The notes under the pieces were generated by a model that was not told the DNA's origin, ran no database searches, and worked only from the letters and a program-made list of their open reading frames with translations. Below are positions 35,273 through 43,662 of a DNA stretch of 64,000 bases, piece after piece. The DNA is from Pseudomonadota bacterium (GTDB taxonomy: Bacteria; Pseudomonadota; Gammaproteobacteria; Steroidobacterales; Steroidobacteraceae): the NCBI GenBank assembly GCA_021805865.1, contig JAJZDX010000017.1:1-64000 (forward strand), given 5' to 3'. A program made the translations under genes and the position numbers. The stretch's first letter is position 1. Each line of letters begins with the position of its first letter.

Positions 35273-36652
35273 TTGTCCCGAGTCGCCGAAGAAGAAAAGC
35301 AGGTCGAACCGGACCAGTGGGGCGAGCGCATGCCGCGCACCATCGGGCCGTGGAGCGCGGCGGCGGTGGTCGTGGGAATCACGATCGGCAGCGGGATCTT
35401 CCGGGTGCCGGCGACCATCGCCGGTCAGCTCCATGCCGCCGGGACCGCGATGCTCTGCTGGCTGCTGGGCGGCCTCGTGGCGCTCTGCGGCGCGCTCTCG
35501 GTCGCGGAGCTCGCCGCGGCCCTGCCCCGCTCGGGCGGGATCTTCGCCTACCTGCTCGAGAGCTATGGGCCGTTGCCGGCATTCCTCTTCGGATGGACGG
35601 AGCTCGCGGTGGTCCGCGCGGCTGCCCTCGGCGCCACGGCCACCATCTTCGCCGAGTATCTCGGGTATTTCATTCCGCTCACGGCGCATGAGGTGCGCTA
35701 CGTCGCCGCGCTTGCGATCGTGGTCATCGGCACGATCAACTACGCCGGTGTCCGGCGCGCCGCGGCCGTCATGAGCCTGGCAACCGCCACCAAATACGCC
35801 GCGCTGTTGGGGTTGGGGCTGTTGGCGTTCACCGTGGTCCGCGGCGCCGCCTCTCCTGCACTTTCGCTTGCGCTGTCCGATCGCGGCGTCTCGGTGTCGC
35901 TTCTCGCGACGGCGCTGGTTCCCGTCATGTGGACCTACGACGGCTGGGCGGATCTGTCCTTCATGGGCGGCGAGGTGGCGCGCCCGCAGCGTACCCTGCC
36001 TCTGGCGCTCACCCTCGGCGCCGTGTGCGTGATGCTGGTCTATCTGCTGGTCAATCTGGGCTTCTGGTACGCGCTGCCGGCCGCGCAGATGGCGGCTTCT
36101 CCGCTCGTCGCAGCGACGGTGGCGGCTCGTATCCCCGCCTTCGGCGGAGCCGGCGCGGCGGTGATCGCGGGTGTCGTGGTGCTCGCGACGTTCAGCGGCT
36201 TGAACGGCTCGATGATGACCGGTCCCCGCGTACTGTTCGCGATGGCCGACCGGGGTCTGCTCTTCCGATCCATCGCCAGGGTCTCGCCGAGATTCCACAG
36301 TCCCTCGGTGGCGATCTGGCTTGCGACGGCGCTCGGTTGCGTCTATGTGCTGGAGAACGACTTCGCGCAGCTTGCCGACCGCTTCATCCTCGGCATCTGG
36401 CCATTTTACGTGCTGACCGTGGCGGGGGTGTATGTGCTCAGGCGCAAGCGCCCGGATCTGCCCCGGCCGTACCGGACCTGGGGCTACCCGGTGGTGCCGG
36501 CGCTGTTCCTGCTCGCATCGCTCTGGATGCTCGGCAACTCGCTCGTCACCGACCCGCGCGACACCGGCATCACGCTGCTCGTGATCGTGATCGGCATACC
36601 GATCTATTATGTTTGGCGGGCGTTTACGCTTCGCCGGGCGGAGGCGCCGTGA
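35273..36652 (+). CDS. APC family amino acid permease
   Basis: 459-residue transporter with about 12 membrane helices. The first helix contains the substrate-binding bend GITIGSGIFRVPATIAGQ, the family signature. Later segments include WTYDGWADLSFMGGEVARPQ and the sixth-helix break. The C-terminal portion (TWGYPVVPALFLLASLWMLG) matches the LAT/amino-acid-transporter branch. The start is TTG 35273, preceded by GGAGG at a good distance; the earlier in-frame sequence overlaps dacB and looks non-coding. The last 29 bp overlap the end of the convergent RND pump gene. Substrate unknown. Confidence 0.9.
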   Translation: MSRVAEEEKQVEPDQWGERMPRTIGPWSAAAVVVGITIGSGIFRVPATIAGQLHAAGTAMLCWLLGGLVALCGALSVAELAAALPRSGGIFAYLLESYGPLPAFLFGWTELAVVRAAALGATATIFAEYLGYFIPLTAHEVRYVAALAIVVIGTINYAGVRRAAAVMSLATATKYAALLGLGLLAFTVVRGAASPALSLALSDRGVSVSLLATALVPVMWTYDGWADLSFMGGEVARPQRTLPLALTLGAVCVMLVYLLVNLGFWYALPAAQMAASPLVAATVAARIPAFGGAGAAVIAGVVVLATFSGLNGSMMTGPRVLFAMADRGLLFRSIARVSPRFHSPSVAIWLATALGCVYVLENDFAQLADRFILGIWPFYVLTVAGVYVLRRKRPDLPRPYRTWGYPVVPALFLLASLWMLGNSLVTDPRDTGITLLVIVIGIPIYYVWRAFTLRRAEAP

Positions 36653-39600
36653 CTGGCGATCCTTCAGAGGCTCCCGGACCGTGGCCGGGCTCCTCGTCGA
36701 GCTTGTCACCGAGGATGCGCCGTACACTCACATAGCACAGCGGGATCAGCAGTACGCCGAGCACCACCGCGGTCAGCATTCCGCCGACGACGCAGGTGCC
36801 GATGTCATGGCGCGCATTCGCCCCGGCGCCCGTCGAGACCACCATCGGAAGCACGCCCAGGATGAAGGCGAAGGACGTCATGATGATGGGCCGGAATCGC
36901 ATCCGGGCCGCCTCGAGCACGGCTTTGTGCAGGCTTAGGCCATTGTGCTGCCCGGAGACCGCGAATTCCACGATCAGGATGGCATTCTTGGCGGTAAGAC
37001 CGATGATCGTGACGAGGCCGATCTTGAAGAACACGTCGTCCGTCAGGCCGCGCAGGCTCGTCGCCGCGGCGCTGCCGATGATGCCGATCGGCACGGCGAG
37101 CAGCACCGCCGCCGGGATGCTCCAGCTCTCGTAGAGCGCGGCGAGCGCGAGGTAGACGACCAGAACAGAGAGCGCGAACAGCGTGGGCGCCTGCGCGGCG
37201 GAGCTGATTTCCTGCAGCGATTGACCCGCCCAGTTGTACCCGAATCCGTGCGGCAGATAGCGCCTGACGATGTGCTCCATCTGGGTCATGGCCTGCCCGG
37301 AGCTGTAGCCGCGGGCCGCGGAGCCCACGATCTCCACCGCCGGGTATTCATCGTAATCGCTCAAGGTCGGCGAGGCTGTCATCCACTGGGGACGCACGAA
37401 GTCCGACAGCGGAATCATCGTGCCGCTCGGGTCAGCCAGGGTGCCCGAGCCGGCGGCGCTCGCGGTGGCCGGGCCATCGACATAGAACTGATGCAGACTC
37501 TCGGGGCTCATGCGGTACGGCGCGGCGGCCTGCACCAGCACCTGCTCGACCCGTCCGTCGTAGATGAACTGGTTCGCAAACACCGGCGCGAGCATGAGCT
37601 GCAGCGACTGGTAGACCTGCTCGGGCGACACGCCCATCGACTCGGCCTCGACTCGATTGACGTGCAGCATCAGTTCCGGCTGCGGCGGCAGGCTGTTGAC
37701 GCGTACGTCGTAGAGCTCCGGATCCTTGGCCGCCTTGGCAAGCAGCGTGTGGACCGCCGAGCTCAGCGCCGAGCGTCCGAGCCCCGCCCGGTCCTCCAGG
37801 TAGAAGTCGAATCCGCCGAACTGCCCCAGGCCCTGGATGGTCGGCTTGTTGACCACGAAGATGCTCGCATTGTGGATCTGGCTGGCCGCCTGCCTGTTGG
37901 CCCAGCGGATGACCTGCGAGGCCGTTTGGCTGCGCTCGCTCCACGGAATGAGGTGGATGAATGCCCTGCCGGCGCTCTCGGCGTTGCCGGCGAAGCCGCT
38001 GCCGGCAACCTGGAAGACATCGTGCACGGCCGGGTTCTTGATCATCATCCGGTAGAAGTGATGCAGCACCCCCTCGGTGCGCTGCAGGCTCGCGCCCGGC
38101 GGCAGCACGACGTTCGCCATGATGTCGCCCTGGTCCTCCTCGGGCACGAAGCTGCCCGGGAGCCTGGCGAGCAGGAACATGCCGAGAGCGACCACCACCG
38201 CAAAGGCCGTCATCCACCGGGGCAGGTGCGCGACCGACTGGAACACCCGTCGCACATACGCCGCGCGTGTTCCCTCGAAGAGGCGGTTGAAGCCCCGGAA
38301 GATCACGTTGTTCAGATGCGCCGGCCGCATGAGCGAGGCGCACAGCGCTGGCGAGAACGACATGGCGAGGAACGCGGAGAACACCATCGAGATCGAGAGC
38401 GTGAGGGCGAACTGACGGTAGATGACTCCGGTGCTGCCGGTCTGCAGGGCGCTCGGGATGAACACCGCCGCGAGCACGAGCGTGATCGCCACGATGGCGC
38501 CGGTGATCTGGCGCATGGCTTTGCGAGCGGCCTCCTTCGGCGGCAGGTGCTCCTCGCGCATGATGCGCTCGACCGCCTCGACCACCACGATGGCGTCATC
38601 GACCAGAATGCCGATGGCGAGCACCATGGCGAAGAGCGTCAGCTGATTGATCGAGTAGCCGAGCGCGTACATGCCGATCAGCGCGCCGGAGAGCGCCGTC
38701 GGCACGACCAGCATCGGGATCAGGGTCGTCCGGAAGCTCTGCAGGAAGATCAGCATGACGACGAAGACCAGCGCGAAGGCCTCGGCGATCGTCACCATCA
38801 CGTCCTTGATCGCCGCTTTGATGAAGACCGTGGAGTCGACCGGCGCGAACCAGGTCACCCCCGCCGGGAAGGTCTTCTGCAGCTGGCCCATCTTCTCCTT
38901 GACGAGCTTCATCACCTTCAGGCTGTTTGCGCCCGGGAGCAGCTGGATGCCGAAGGCGGCCACCGGGGTCGTGTTGACCTTGGTCGCGAAGTCATAATTC
39001 TGCAGGCCAAGCTGCACCTTGGCGACATCTTTTACGTACACCGAGGTCCCGTTTGGATTGGTGCGCAGCAGGATGTTGCCGAACTGCTTGGGCGAGTCGA
39101 ACCAGCCCTGGGTCGTGACCGTGGCGGTGCTCTGCTGGCCGGACACCGCCGGGGCGGCGCCGATCGCGCCGGCGGCGATCTGGATGTTCTGTCCCTGGAT
39201 CGCCTGCAGTACCGTCGCGGAGGAAAGTCCGTAGGCATGCAGCTCGGTCGGGTTCAGCCAGATGCGCATCGCGTAGTCGGAGCCGAAGAGCGTCGCGGAG
39301 CCGACTCCGGGGATGCGCTCGATCTGGTCGAGCACGTGCGAGGCGACCCAGTGATTGAGCGCGGCCCGATCCGGGCCTCCCGCCGCCGAGCGCAGCGCGA
39401 TCGCCGCGAGGAACCCGGCGCTCGACTGGTTGACCTGGATGCCCTGCTGAGTGACCTCGGTTGGCAGCAGCGGCTCGGCGAGCGACACGCGGTTCTGCGT
39501 CTGCACCTGGGCGATGTTCGGGTTCGTGCCGGTCTGGAAGGTGAGGGTGATCTGCGACTGGCCGTAGCTCGATTGCGCGGTGAAATAGAGCAGGTTGTCG

Positions 39601-39815
39601 ATGCCGGTCAGATCCTGCTCGATGACCTTGGTGACCGTGGACTCGACCGTGCTTGCGTTCGCGCCCGGGTAGCTTGCGGTGATGGTCACCTGCGGCGGGG
39701 CGACCACCGGGTAGGAATCCGTGGGCAGGCGGCTGAGGGCGATGCCGCCGCCGAGCAGGATGAGCAGGGCGATGACCCAGGCGAAGACCGGGCGGTCGAT
39801 GAAGAATTGCGGCAC
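36624..39815 (-). CDS. RND multidrug efflux pump (AcrB-like, HAE1), second system
   Basis: 1063-residue pump beginning MPQFFIDRPVFAWVIALLIL. The proton-relay Asp pair is in LVDDAIVVVEAVERIM (about 404-405) and the Lys in IGLTAKNAILIVEFAVSG (about 941). Periplasmic motifs ASYPGANASTVESTVTKVIE and SFVPEEDQGDIMANVVLPPG are as in AcrB and MexB. Its adaptor gene lies 9 bp upstream on the same strand, but no outer-membrane factor follows, so it should use a channel encoded elsewhere, possibly the OprN-like one at 29-30.5 kb. The 3' end overlaps the APC permease gene tail to tail. Confidence 0.94.
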   Translation of the reverse strand: MPQFFIDRPVFAWVIALLILLGGGIALSRLPTDSYPVVAPPQVTITASYPGANASTVESTVTKVIEQDLTGIDNLLYFTAQSSYGQSQITLTFQTGTNPNIAQVQTQNRVSLAEPLLPTEVTQQGIQVNQSSAGFLAAIALRSAAGGPDRAALNHWVASHVLDQIERIPGVGSATLFGSDYAMRIWLNPTELHAYGLSSATVLQAIQGQNIQIAAGAIGAAPAVSGQQSTATVTTQGWFDSPKQFGNILLRTNPNGTSVYVKDVAKVQLGLQNYDFATKVNTTPVAAFGIQLLPGANSLKVMKLVKEKMGQLQKTFPAGVTWFAPVDSTVFIKAAIKDVMVTIAEAFALVFVVMLIFLQSFRTTLIPMLVVPTALSGALIGMYALGYSINQLTLFAMVLAIGILVDDAIVVVEAVERIMREEHLPPKEAARKAMRQITGAIVAITLVLAAVFIPSALQTGSTGVIYRQFALTLSISMVFSAFLAMSFSPALCASLMRPAHLNNVIFRGFNRLFEGTRAAYVRRVFQSVAHLPRWMTAFAVVVALGMFLLARLPGSFVPEEDQGDIMANVVLPPGASLQRTEGVLHHFYRMMIKNPAVHDVFQVAGSGFAGNAESAGRAFIHLIPWSERSQTASQVIRWANRQAASQIHNASIFVVNKPTIQGLGQFGGFDFYLEDRAGLGRSALSSAVHTLLAKAAKDPELYDVRVNSLPPQPELMLHVNRVEAESMGVSPEQVYQSLQLMLAPVFANQFIYDGRVEQVLVQAAAPYRMSPESLHQFYVDGPATASAAGSGTLADPSGTMIPLSDFVRPQWMTASPTLSDYDEYPAVEIVGSAARGYSSGQAMTQMEHIVRRYLPHGFGYNWAGQSLQEISSAAQAPTLFALSVLVVYLALAALYESWSIPAAVLLAVPIGIIGSAAATSLRGLTDDVFFKIGLVTIIGLTAKNAILIVEFAVSGQHNGLSLHKAVLEAARMRFRPIIMTSFAFILGVLPMVVSTGAGANARHDIGTCVVGGMLTAVVLGVLLIPLCYVSVRRILGDKLDEEPGHGPGASEGSPVTAPPPGEA

Positions 39816-39824
39816 GCGCGCCTC

Positions 39825-40964
39825 CTAGCGGCCAGGTCCCGGGACACTGCGCAGGGACCTCACGGTGACCTTCTTGCCCGGCCGGGCCTCCTGGATCCCG
39901 CTGACGATCACGCGCTCGCCGTCCACCAGGCCCTTCGAGACGATCCAGTCTGTGCCGCTCGTTCCCTCGGTCTGCACATTTTTCTCTACGACCGTGTCTT
40001 CGGGCGAGACCGTGAGTACGTACGGGTCTCCGGAAGCGTTGCGCTGCACCGCCGCCTGCGGCAGCAGAAAGGCATGAATCGCGGTGCCGACCGCGAGGCG
40101 CACATTCACGAACATGCCCGGCAGCAACTGGTGGCTTGCATTGGGCAGGATGGCGCGCAGGGCGATCGTGCCGGTGGTGGGGTCGACGGTGGCGGCGCGG
40201 AAATCGAGCCTGCCGGGCTGTCCGTACGGCTGGCCATTCGGCAGGGTCAAGCGCACCTTGGCCCGGGAGCTCGCCGGCGTAAGGAGTCCGGCCTCGGCGT
40301 CCGCGGTGAGCTGCTCCTGCTCGGTGGCGGGCTCGTTGAAATTGACGTAGATCGGATTGATCTGATCCACCGTGGCGAGCAGTGTCGGGGTGCCCTGCCC
40401 GACCATCGCCCCTTCGGTGACCTGCTGCTCGCCGGCAATACCGGCGATCGGGGAGGTGACATCCGTGTAGCCGAGATTGATCCGCGCCGATTCCACGTTG
40501 GCCCGCGCCTGTTGGACGAGCGCGGCGGTGGAGCGCTCGGCCGCCTCGTCCGTATCGAGTTGGGATTCCGACACGAGGTGGGTCTTGATGAGCACCCGGT
40601 CGCGTTGCGCGGTGACGTGAGCGTTGAGGGCATTGGCCTTCGCCTGGGCGAGCGTCGCCAGGGCGGCATCGAGCGCCGCCCGATAGGGCGCCGGATCGAT
40701 CTCGAACAGCGCCTGGCCCGCGTTGACCTCGGAGCCTTCCCGGTACCAGCGCTTGAGCAGGACGCCCGGCACGCGGGCGAGCACGTTGGCTTCACGATAG
40801 GCGGACAGCCGGCCGGTGAACTCGCGCGTCAGCGGGATCTGCTGCGACCGCGCGATCGTCACGATCACCGGCGGGGGAGGCGATGCTTTCTTGGGGGCGG
40901 ATGAGCCGCAGCCGGCAAGCAGCGAGGCGGCCGCGCCGAGCGCCGCCAGGGCAGCAACCTTCAT
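39825..40964 (-). CDS. RND efflux periplasmic adaptor (AcrA-like), second system
   Basis: 379-residue membrane fusion lipoprotein. MKVAALAALGAAASLLAGC is a compact lipoprotein signal, so I use ATG 40964; an ATG 12 codons upstream is possible. The sequence then shows TREFTGRLSAYREANVLARV, the lipoyl part with KRWYREGSEVNAGQALFEID and PAPYRAALDAALA, an alpha hairpin, then YTDVTSPIAGIAGEQQVTEG and the barrel with DPTTGTIALRAILPN. It pairs with the AcrB-like pump immediately downstream. The divergent MarR gene and a tandem decamer lie in the 160-bp promoter region. Confidence 0.92.
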   Translation of the reverse strand: MKVAALAALGAAASLLAGCGSSAPKKASPPPPVIVTIARSQQIPLTREFTGRLSAYREANVLARVPGVLLKRWYREGSEVNAGQALFEIDPAPYRAALDAALATLAQAKANALNAHVTAQRDRVLIKTHLVSESQLDTDEAAERSTAALVQQARANVESARINLGYTDVTSPIAGIAGEQQVTEGAMVGQGTPTLLATVDQINPIYVNFNEPATEQEQLTADAEAGLLTPASSRAKVRLTLPNGQPYGQPGRLDFRAATVDPTTGTIALRAILPNASHQLLPGMFVNVRLAVGTAIHAFLLPQAAVQRNASGDPYVLTVSPEDTVVEKNVQTEGTSGTDWIVSKGLVDGERVIVSGIQEARPGKKVTVRSLRSVPGPGR

Positions 40965-40989
40965 CCGATGATCAGCGGCTCGGAACGGA

Positions 40990-41009
40990 TTTCTTGACAT
41001 TTCTTGACA
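40990..41009. repeat. Tandem decamer in the adaptor/MarR promoter region
   Basis: Two adjacent copies of TTTCTTGACA. Each contains TTGACA, the consensus -35 hexamer reading toward the MarR gene. It may be a promoter element or a direct-repeat operator. It sits within 30 bp of the adaptor start, so a bound regulator could block that gene. Confidence 0.45.
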
Positions 41010-41126
41010 AACAGGATGGAAACGGCGACAAATAGCGGTCCGGAAAATCACTGCCGTGACAGTAGACTGCAAGGCAGAAATAGCCGGAGCAGCCATCTTA
41101 GGGCAGCACCGTCCATAAGCCAATGC

Positions 41127-41708
41127 ATGATCGATAAACGGAAAGTTTCACGCGACGACATACCGATCCTGGCGCGGCGGGACGCGAAGTCCCGGCGCGC
41201 ATCCAGGCCGGTGCCGGCCCCGGCTCAGCCGAAGGAAGAGCTCGGGGTCCGTACGCTCATCACCCGGGCGAGGGGCTCGGTGCTCTTGAGCCTCGACACC
41301 GAGCTCGAGCGCTACGGCGTGACGGGCGCGCAGTTCGAGGTCCTGAAGAATCTCTTCCGCAACACCATCGAGACCGGCGCGAGCCTCTGCCGGGCGCTGC
41401 ATTACGATACCGGCTCGATGACCCGCATGCTCGATCGGCTCGAGGAGAAGGGACTGGTCCGCCGCGAGCGCGGCGCCCGTGATCGGCGCATCGTGCTGCT
41501 GCGCCTGACCGATGCCGGGGAGCGACTCCTGCCGCGCATCCGTCCCGCGGCGCGGCGCGCGCTTCGCCGCCACCTCGCCGGCTTCGCGCCCGAGGAGATC
41601 GAATGCCTGAAGGACTATCTTGGGCGGATCATCGCCAACGGCCGGCGCCAGGACGTCCCGGCGCCGGCTGCCAGCCCGGGCCGCTCAAAAGGCGGGGCGG
41701 TGCGCTGA
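41127..41708 (+). CDS. MarR family transcriptional regulator of the second RND system
   Basis: 193 residues. A basic N-terminal extension (about 35 residues) precedes the MarR fold with LITRARGSVLLSLDTELERY, then RALHYDTGSMTRMLDRLEEK as the recognition part and the wing RRERGARDRRIVLLRLTDAG. Start ATG 41127 is chosen within CAATGCATG; the ATG two codons earlier is out of frame. Divergent placement next to an adaptor-pump operon strongly suggests it represses that operon. Its last 24 bp overlap the end of the convergent trehalase gene. Confidence 0.88.
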   Translation: MIDKRKVSRDDIPILARRDAKSRRASRPVPAPAQPKEELGVRTLITRARGSVLLSLDTELERYGVTGAQFEVLKNLFRNTIETGASLCRALHYDTGSMTRMLDRLEEKGLVRRERGARDRRIVLLRLTDAGERLLPRIRPAARRALRRHLAGFAPEEIECLKDYLGRIIANGRRQDVPAPAASPGRSKGGAVR

Positions 41709-43352
41709 GGCGGCCGGCGTGTGCGCCGGGTGTACGGCGGACGTCCTGGGGGCGGACCGGGAAACGAGACTCGGATAGAGCGTCAGCAGCGCCTCGGTGA
41801 CACCGTTGGTCCAGCCGAAGCCGTCCTGCAGCGGATACTCCCCGCCGCCGCCCGGCAACTCTTGCTCGACGTTGTATTTCTCCACCAGCTTGCCGGTGTT
41901 GTCGTAGACGCGCCGTACCGTGGTGATCCAGCGGCGCGCGATGCCGTAAGCGAGTCGATCGTGGCCGTAGCGGCGCAATCCGCGGATGGCGATCCACTGA
42001 AGAGGTGCCCAGCCGTTTGGCGCATCCCACTGCTGGCCGGTCACGATGGTCGTGGTGACCAGGCCGCCGCGCTGCAACAGGCGTGCGCGGGTGACGGCGG
42101 CCACGGCGCTCGCCTGTCGGTCATCCGCCAGGCCCACGAACAGCGGATAGAGCGTGGCGGCGGTGAGCTCGCCGGTGCGCTTGCCGGTGTGCCAATCGTA
42201 ATCGGAGAAGTAGTCGAGGCGCCGATCCCACAGGTAGCGGTCGATGGCCCGCCTGCGCCGCCGGGCCCGCGCAAGGAACCTGCGCGCGCAGGCTGACTCG
42301 TGCCGCGCCTCGCAGCCGTGCGCGATCGCCTCCTCCAGGCCGTAGAGCAGGCTGTTGAGATCCACCGGCACGATATCGGTGGTGCGGATGGTCGTCAGGT
42401 GATGCTCGTCCCCGAGCCAGCGCGAGCTGAAGTCCCAGCCGCTCTCCGCCGCCGCGCGCAGGTCGCGATAGACTCGCGCCGGCGGCCGGCCGGAGGCGCG
42501 CGCGGTGAGCACATCGTCCCTGTAGGACTCATCCCGCGGCGTATCGGCATCGGCCCAATAGCGGTTGAGCAGGGCGCCGTCGGGCATGGCAACGACATTG
42601 CGGCGCGCCTGTCCCGGGTGCAATCCGGCCGCTCCCTTCATCCAATAGGCGTACTCACGCTTCAGCTCCGGCAGGTGGTCGGCCCAGGCGTGCGCCGGAT
42701 CGCGCGCATCGAGCAGACCGACCATCAGGTAGTAGACCGGCGGCTGGGAGCGCGACAGGTAGTAGGTGCGATTGCCGTTGGGGATGTGGCCGTACGTGCG
42801 GATGAGATAGGAGAAGTCATCGACCATGTCGCGCGCGCTCACCATGCGCCCGTCCGGGATCAGCCCCAGCATGGTGAAATAAGAGTCCCAGTAGTAGAAC
42901 TCCTGAAAGCGCCCGCCCGGGATGATGTAGGGCTTGGGCACGTAAAGGAGCGACGAGTACGGAGGAGGTACCGTCGCCGGCCGGGTGAGCAGCGGCCACA
43001 GCAGCGCGATATGCGCCCGCAATGTCGGGGCCGGCGGAACGTGCGTGTGATCCGGCGGGGGCAGGGTGAAGTTGCGCTGGACGAAGCGCAACAGCGCGGC
43101 GCGGGTACGGGGATCGTCCTTGCGGTAGCGCCGCAGGATGATCCGGGGAGCCGTCTTGGGTACCGCGTCGACGAAGGTCATGCCGTCGGGGAAAATCGCA
43201 TCCATCTGGACGCGAGTGAACAACGGGCCGAATAGCCGGGCCGGGGTTGGGTAGAGCCACTGCGCCCTATCGGCATGGGCCAAAGGGGCGGTGAGCAGAC
43301 CGATCAGCGCCGCAAGGCGCCAGAGTGAGGGATGGGAAGTCCTGAATGGCAT
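41685..43352 (-). CDS. treA: Periplasmic trehalase (GH37)
   Basis: 555-residue glycoside hydrolase family 37 enzyme that splits trehalose to two glucose. A Sec signal (LWRLAALIGLLTAPLAHA) precedes the mature protein. Both family signatures are clear: PGGRFQEFYYWDSYFT at about residues 145-160 and QQWDAPNGWAPLQWIAI later, together with RPESGWDF-like AESGWDFSSRW carrying the catalytic Asp. Length and order match TreA. Its promoter region is shared with the divergent glycosidase and holds a tandem palindromic operator. Glucose released outside the inner membrane could be taken up by transporters not present here. Confidence 0.94.
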   Translation of the reverse strand: MPFRTSHPSLWRLAALIGLLTAPLAHADRAQWLYPTPARLFGPLFTRVQMDAIFPDGMTFVDAVPKTAPRIILRRYRKDDPRTRAALLRFVQRNFTLPPPDHTHVPPAPTLRAHIALLWPLLTRPATVPPPYSSLLYVPKPYIIPGGRFQEFYYWDSYFTMLGLIPDGRMVSARDMVDDFSYLIRTYGHIPNGNRTYYLSRSQPPVYYLMVGLLDARDPAHAWADHLPELKREYAYWMKGAAGLHPGQARRNVVAMPDGALLNRYWADADTPRDESYRDDVLTARASGRPPARVYRDLRAAAESGWDFSSRWLGDEHHLTTIRTTDIVPVDLNSLLYGLEEAIAHGCEARHESACARRFLARARRRRRAIDRYLWDRRLDYFSDYDWHTGKRTGELTAATLYPLFVGLADDRQASAVAAVTRARLLQRGGLVTTTIVTGQQWDAPNGWAPLQWIAIRGLRRYGHDRLAYGIARRWITTVRRVYDNTGKLVEKYNVEQELPGGGGEYPLQDGFGWTNGVTEALLTLYPSLVSRSAPRTSAVHPAHTPAASAHRPAF

Positions 43353-43577
43353 GGCTTTGGGTCCCGGTTGGCTCGCGAGAGCGGCTCTTCTTGGACGAAG
43401 GGTGAGTGGGCGCATCAGGCGGCAAAAAAATCAATTGGTTAGAGGATCGTGCATCTCGAGCGACGATCCGAAGGCAACCGGCTTGATCCTTTCCCCCTCA
43501 TGCCTCTCGGAGGACCGGCGGACCTCTCATACCGTAAAAATCTCCCCGCCCGAAGGCTCGGCAGTTGCCTGTCTCGA

Positions 43578-43610
43578 ATGACATCGATACCATCATGATA
43601 TCGATGTCAT
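43578..43610. promoter_or_regulatory. Tandem LacI-like operator between trehalase and glycosidase
   Basis: Two 14-bp half-palindromic sites with CG centres, TGACATCGATACCA (43579-43592) and TGATATCGATGTCA (43596-43609), separated by 3 bp. The outer 11 bp on each side (ATGACATCGAT / ATCGATGTCAT) are perfect inverted repeats. The pair lies 53 bp before the glycosidase start. The same double site occurs at 49571-49602. CG-centred palindromes of this type are typical of LacI-family regulators. The rest of the roughly 310-bp region between the two genes has no coding sequence. Confidence 0.7.
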
Positions 43611-43662
43611 GTGAAGCTGGCAATACCATCCAACAGCCCCCGGGACCCTTGGCGTTACACCC

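Noticed and set aside
36945-40904. A 1319-codon open frame on the plus strand opposite the second RND pump and adaptor
   Set aside because: It is antisense to two clearly recognisable proteins and its translation is Arg/His/Gly/Asp-rich without domains. Long antisense frames are expected at this GC content.
40994-41009. TTGACATTTCTTGACA as an FNR-type box
   Set aside because: The halves are direct, not inverted, so it does not fit TTGAC-N4-GTCAA. I kept it only as a tandem repeat or promoter element.
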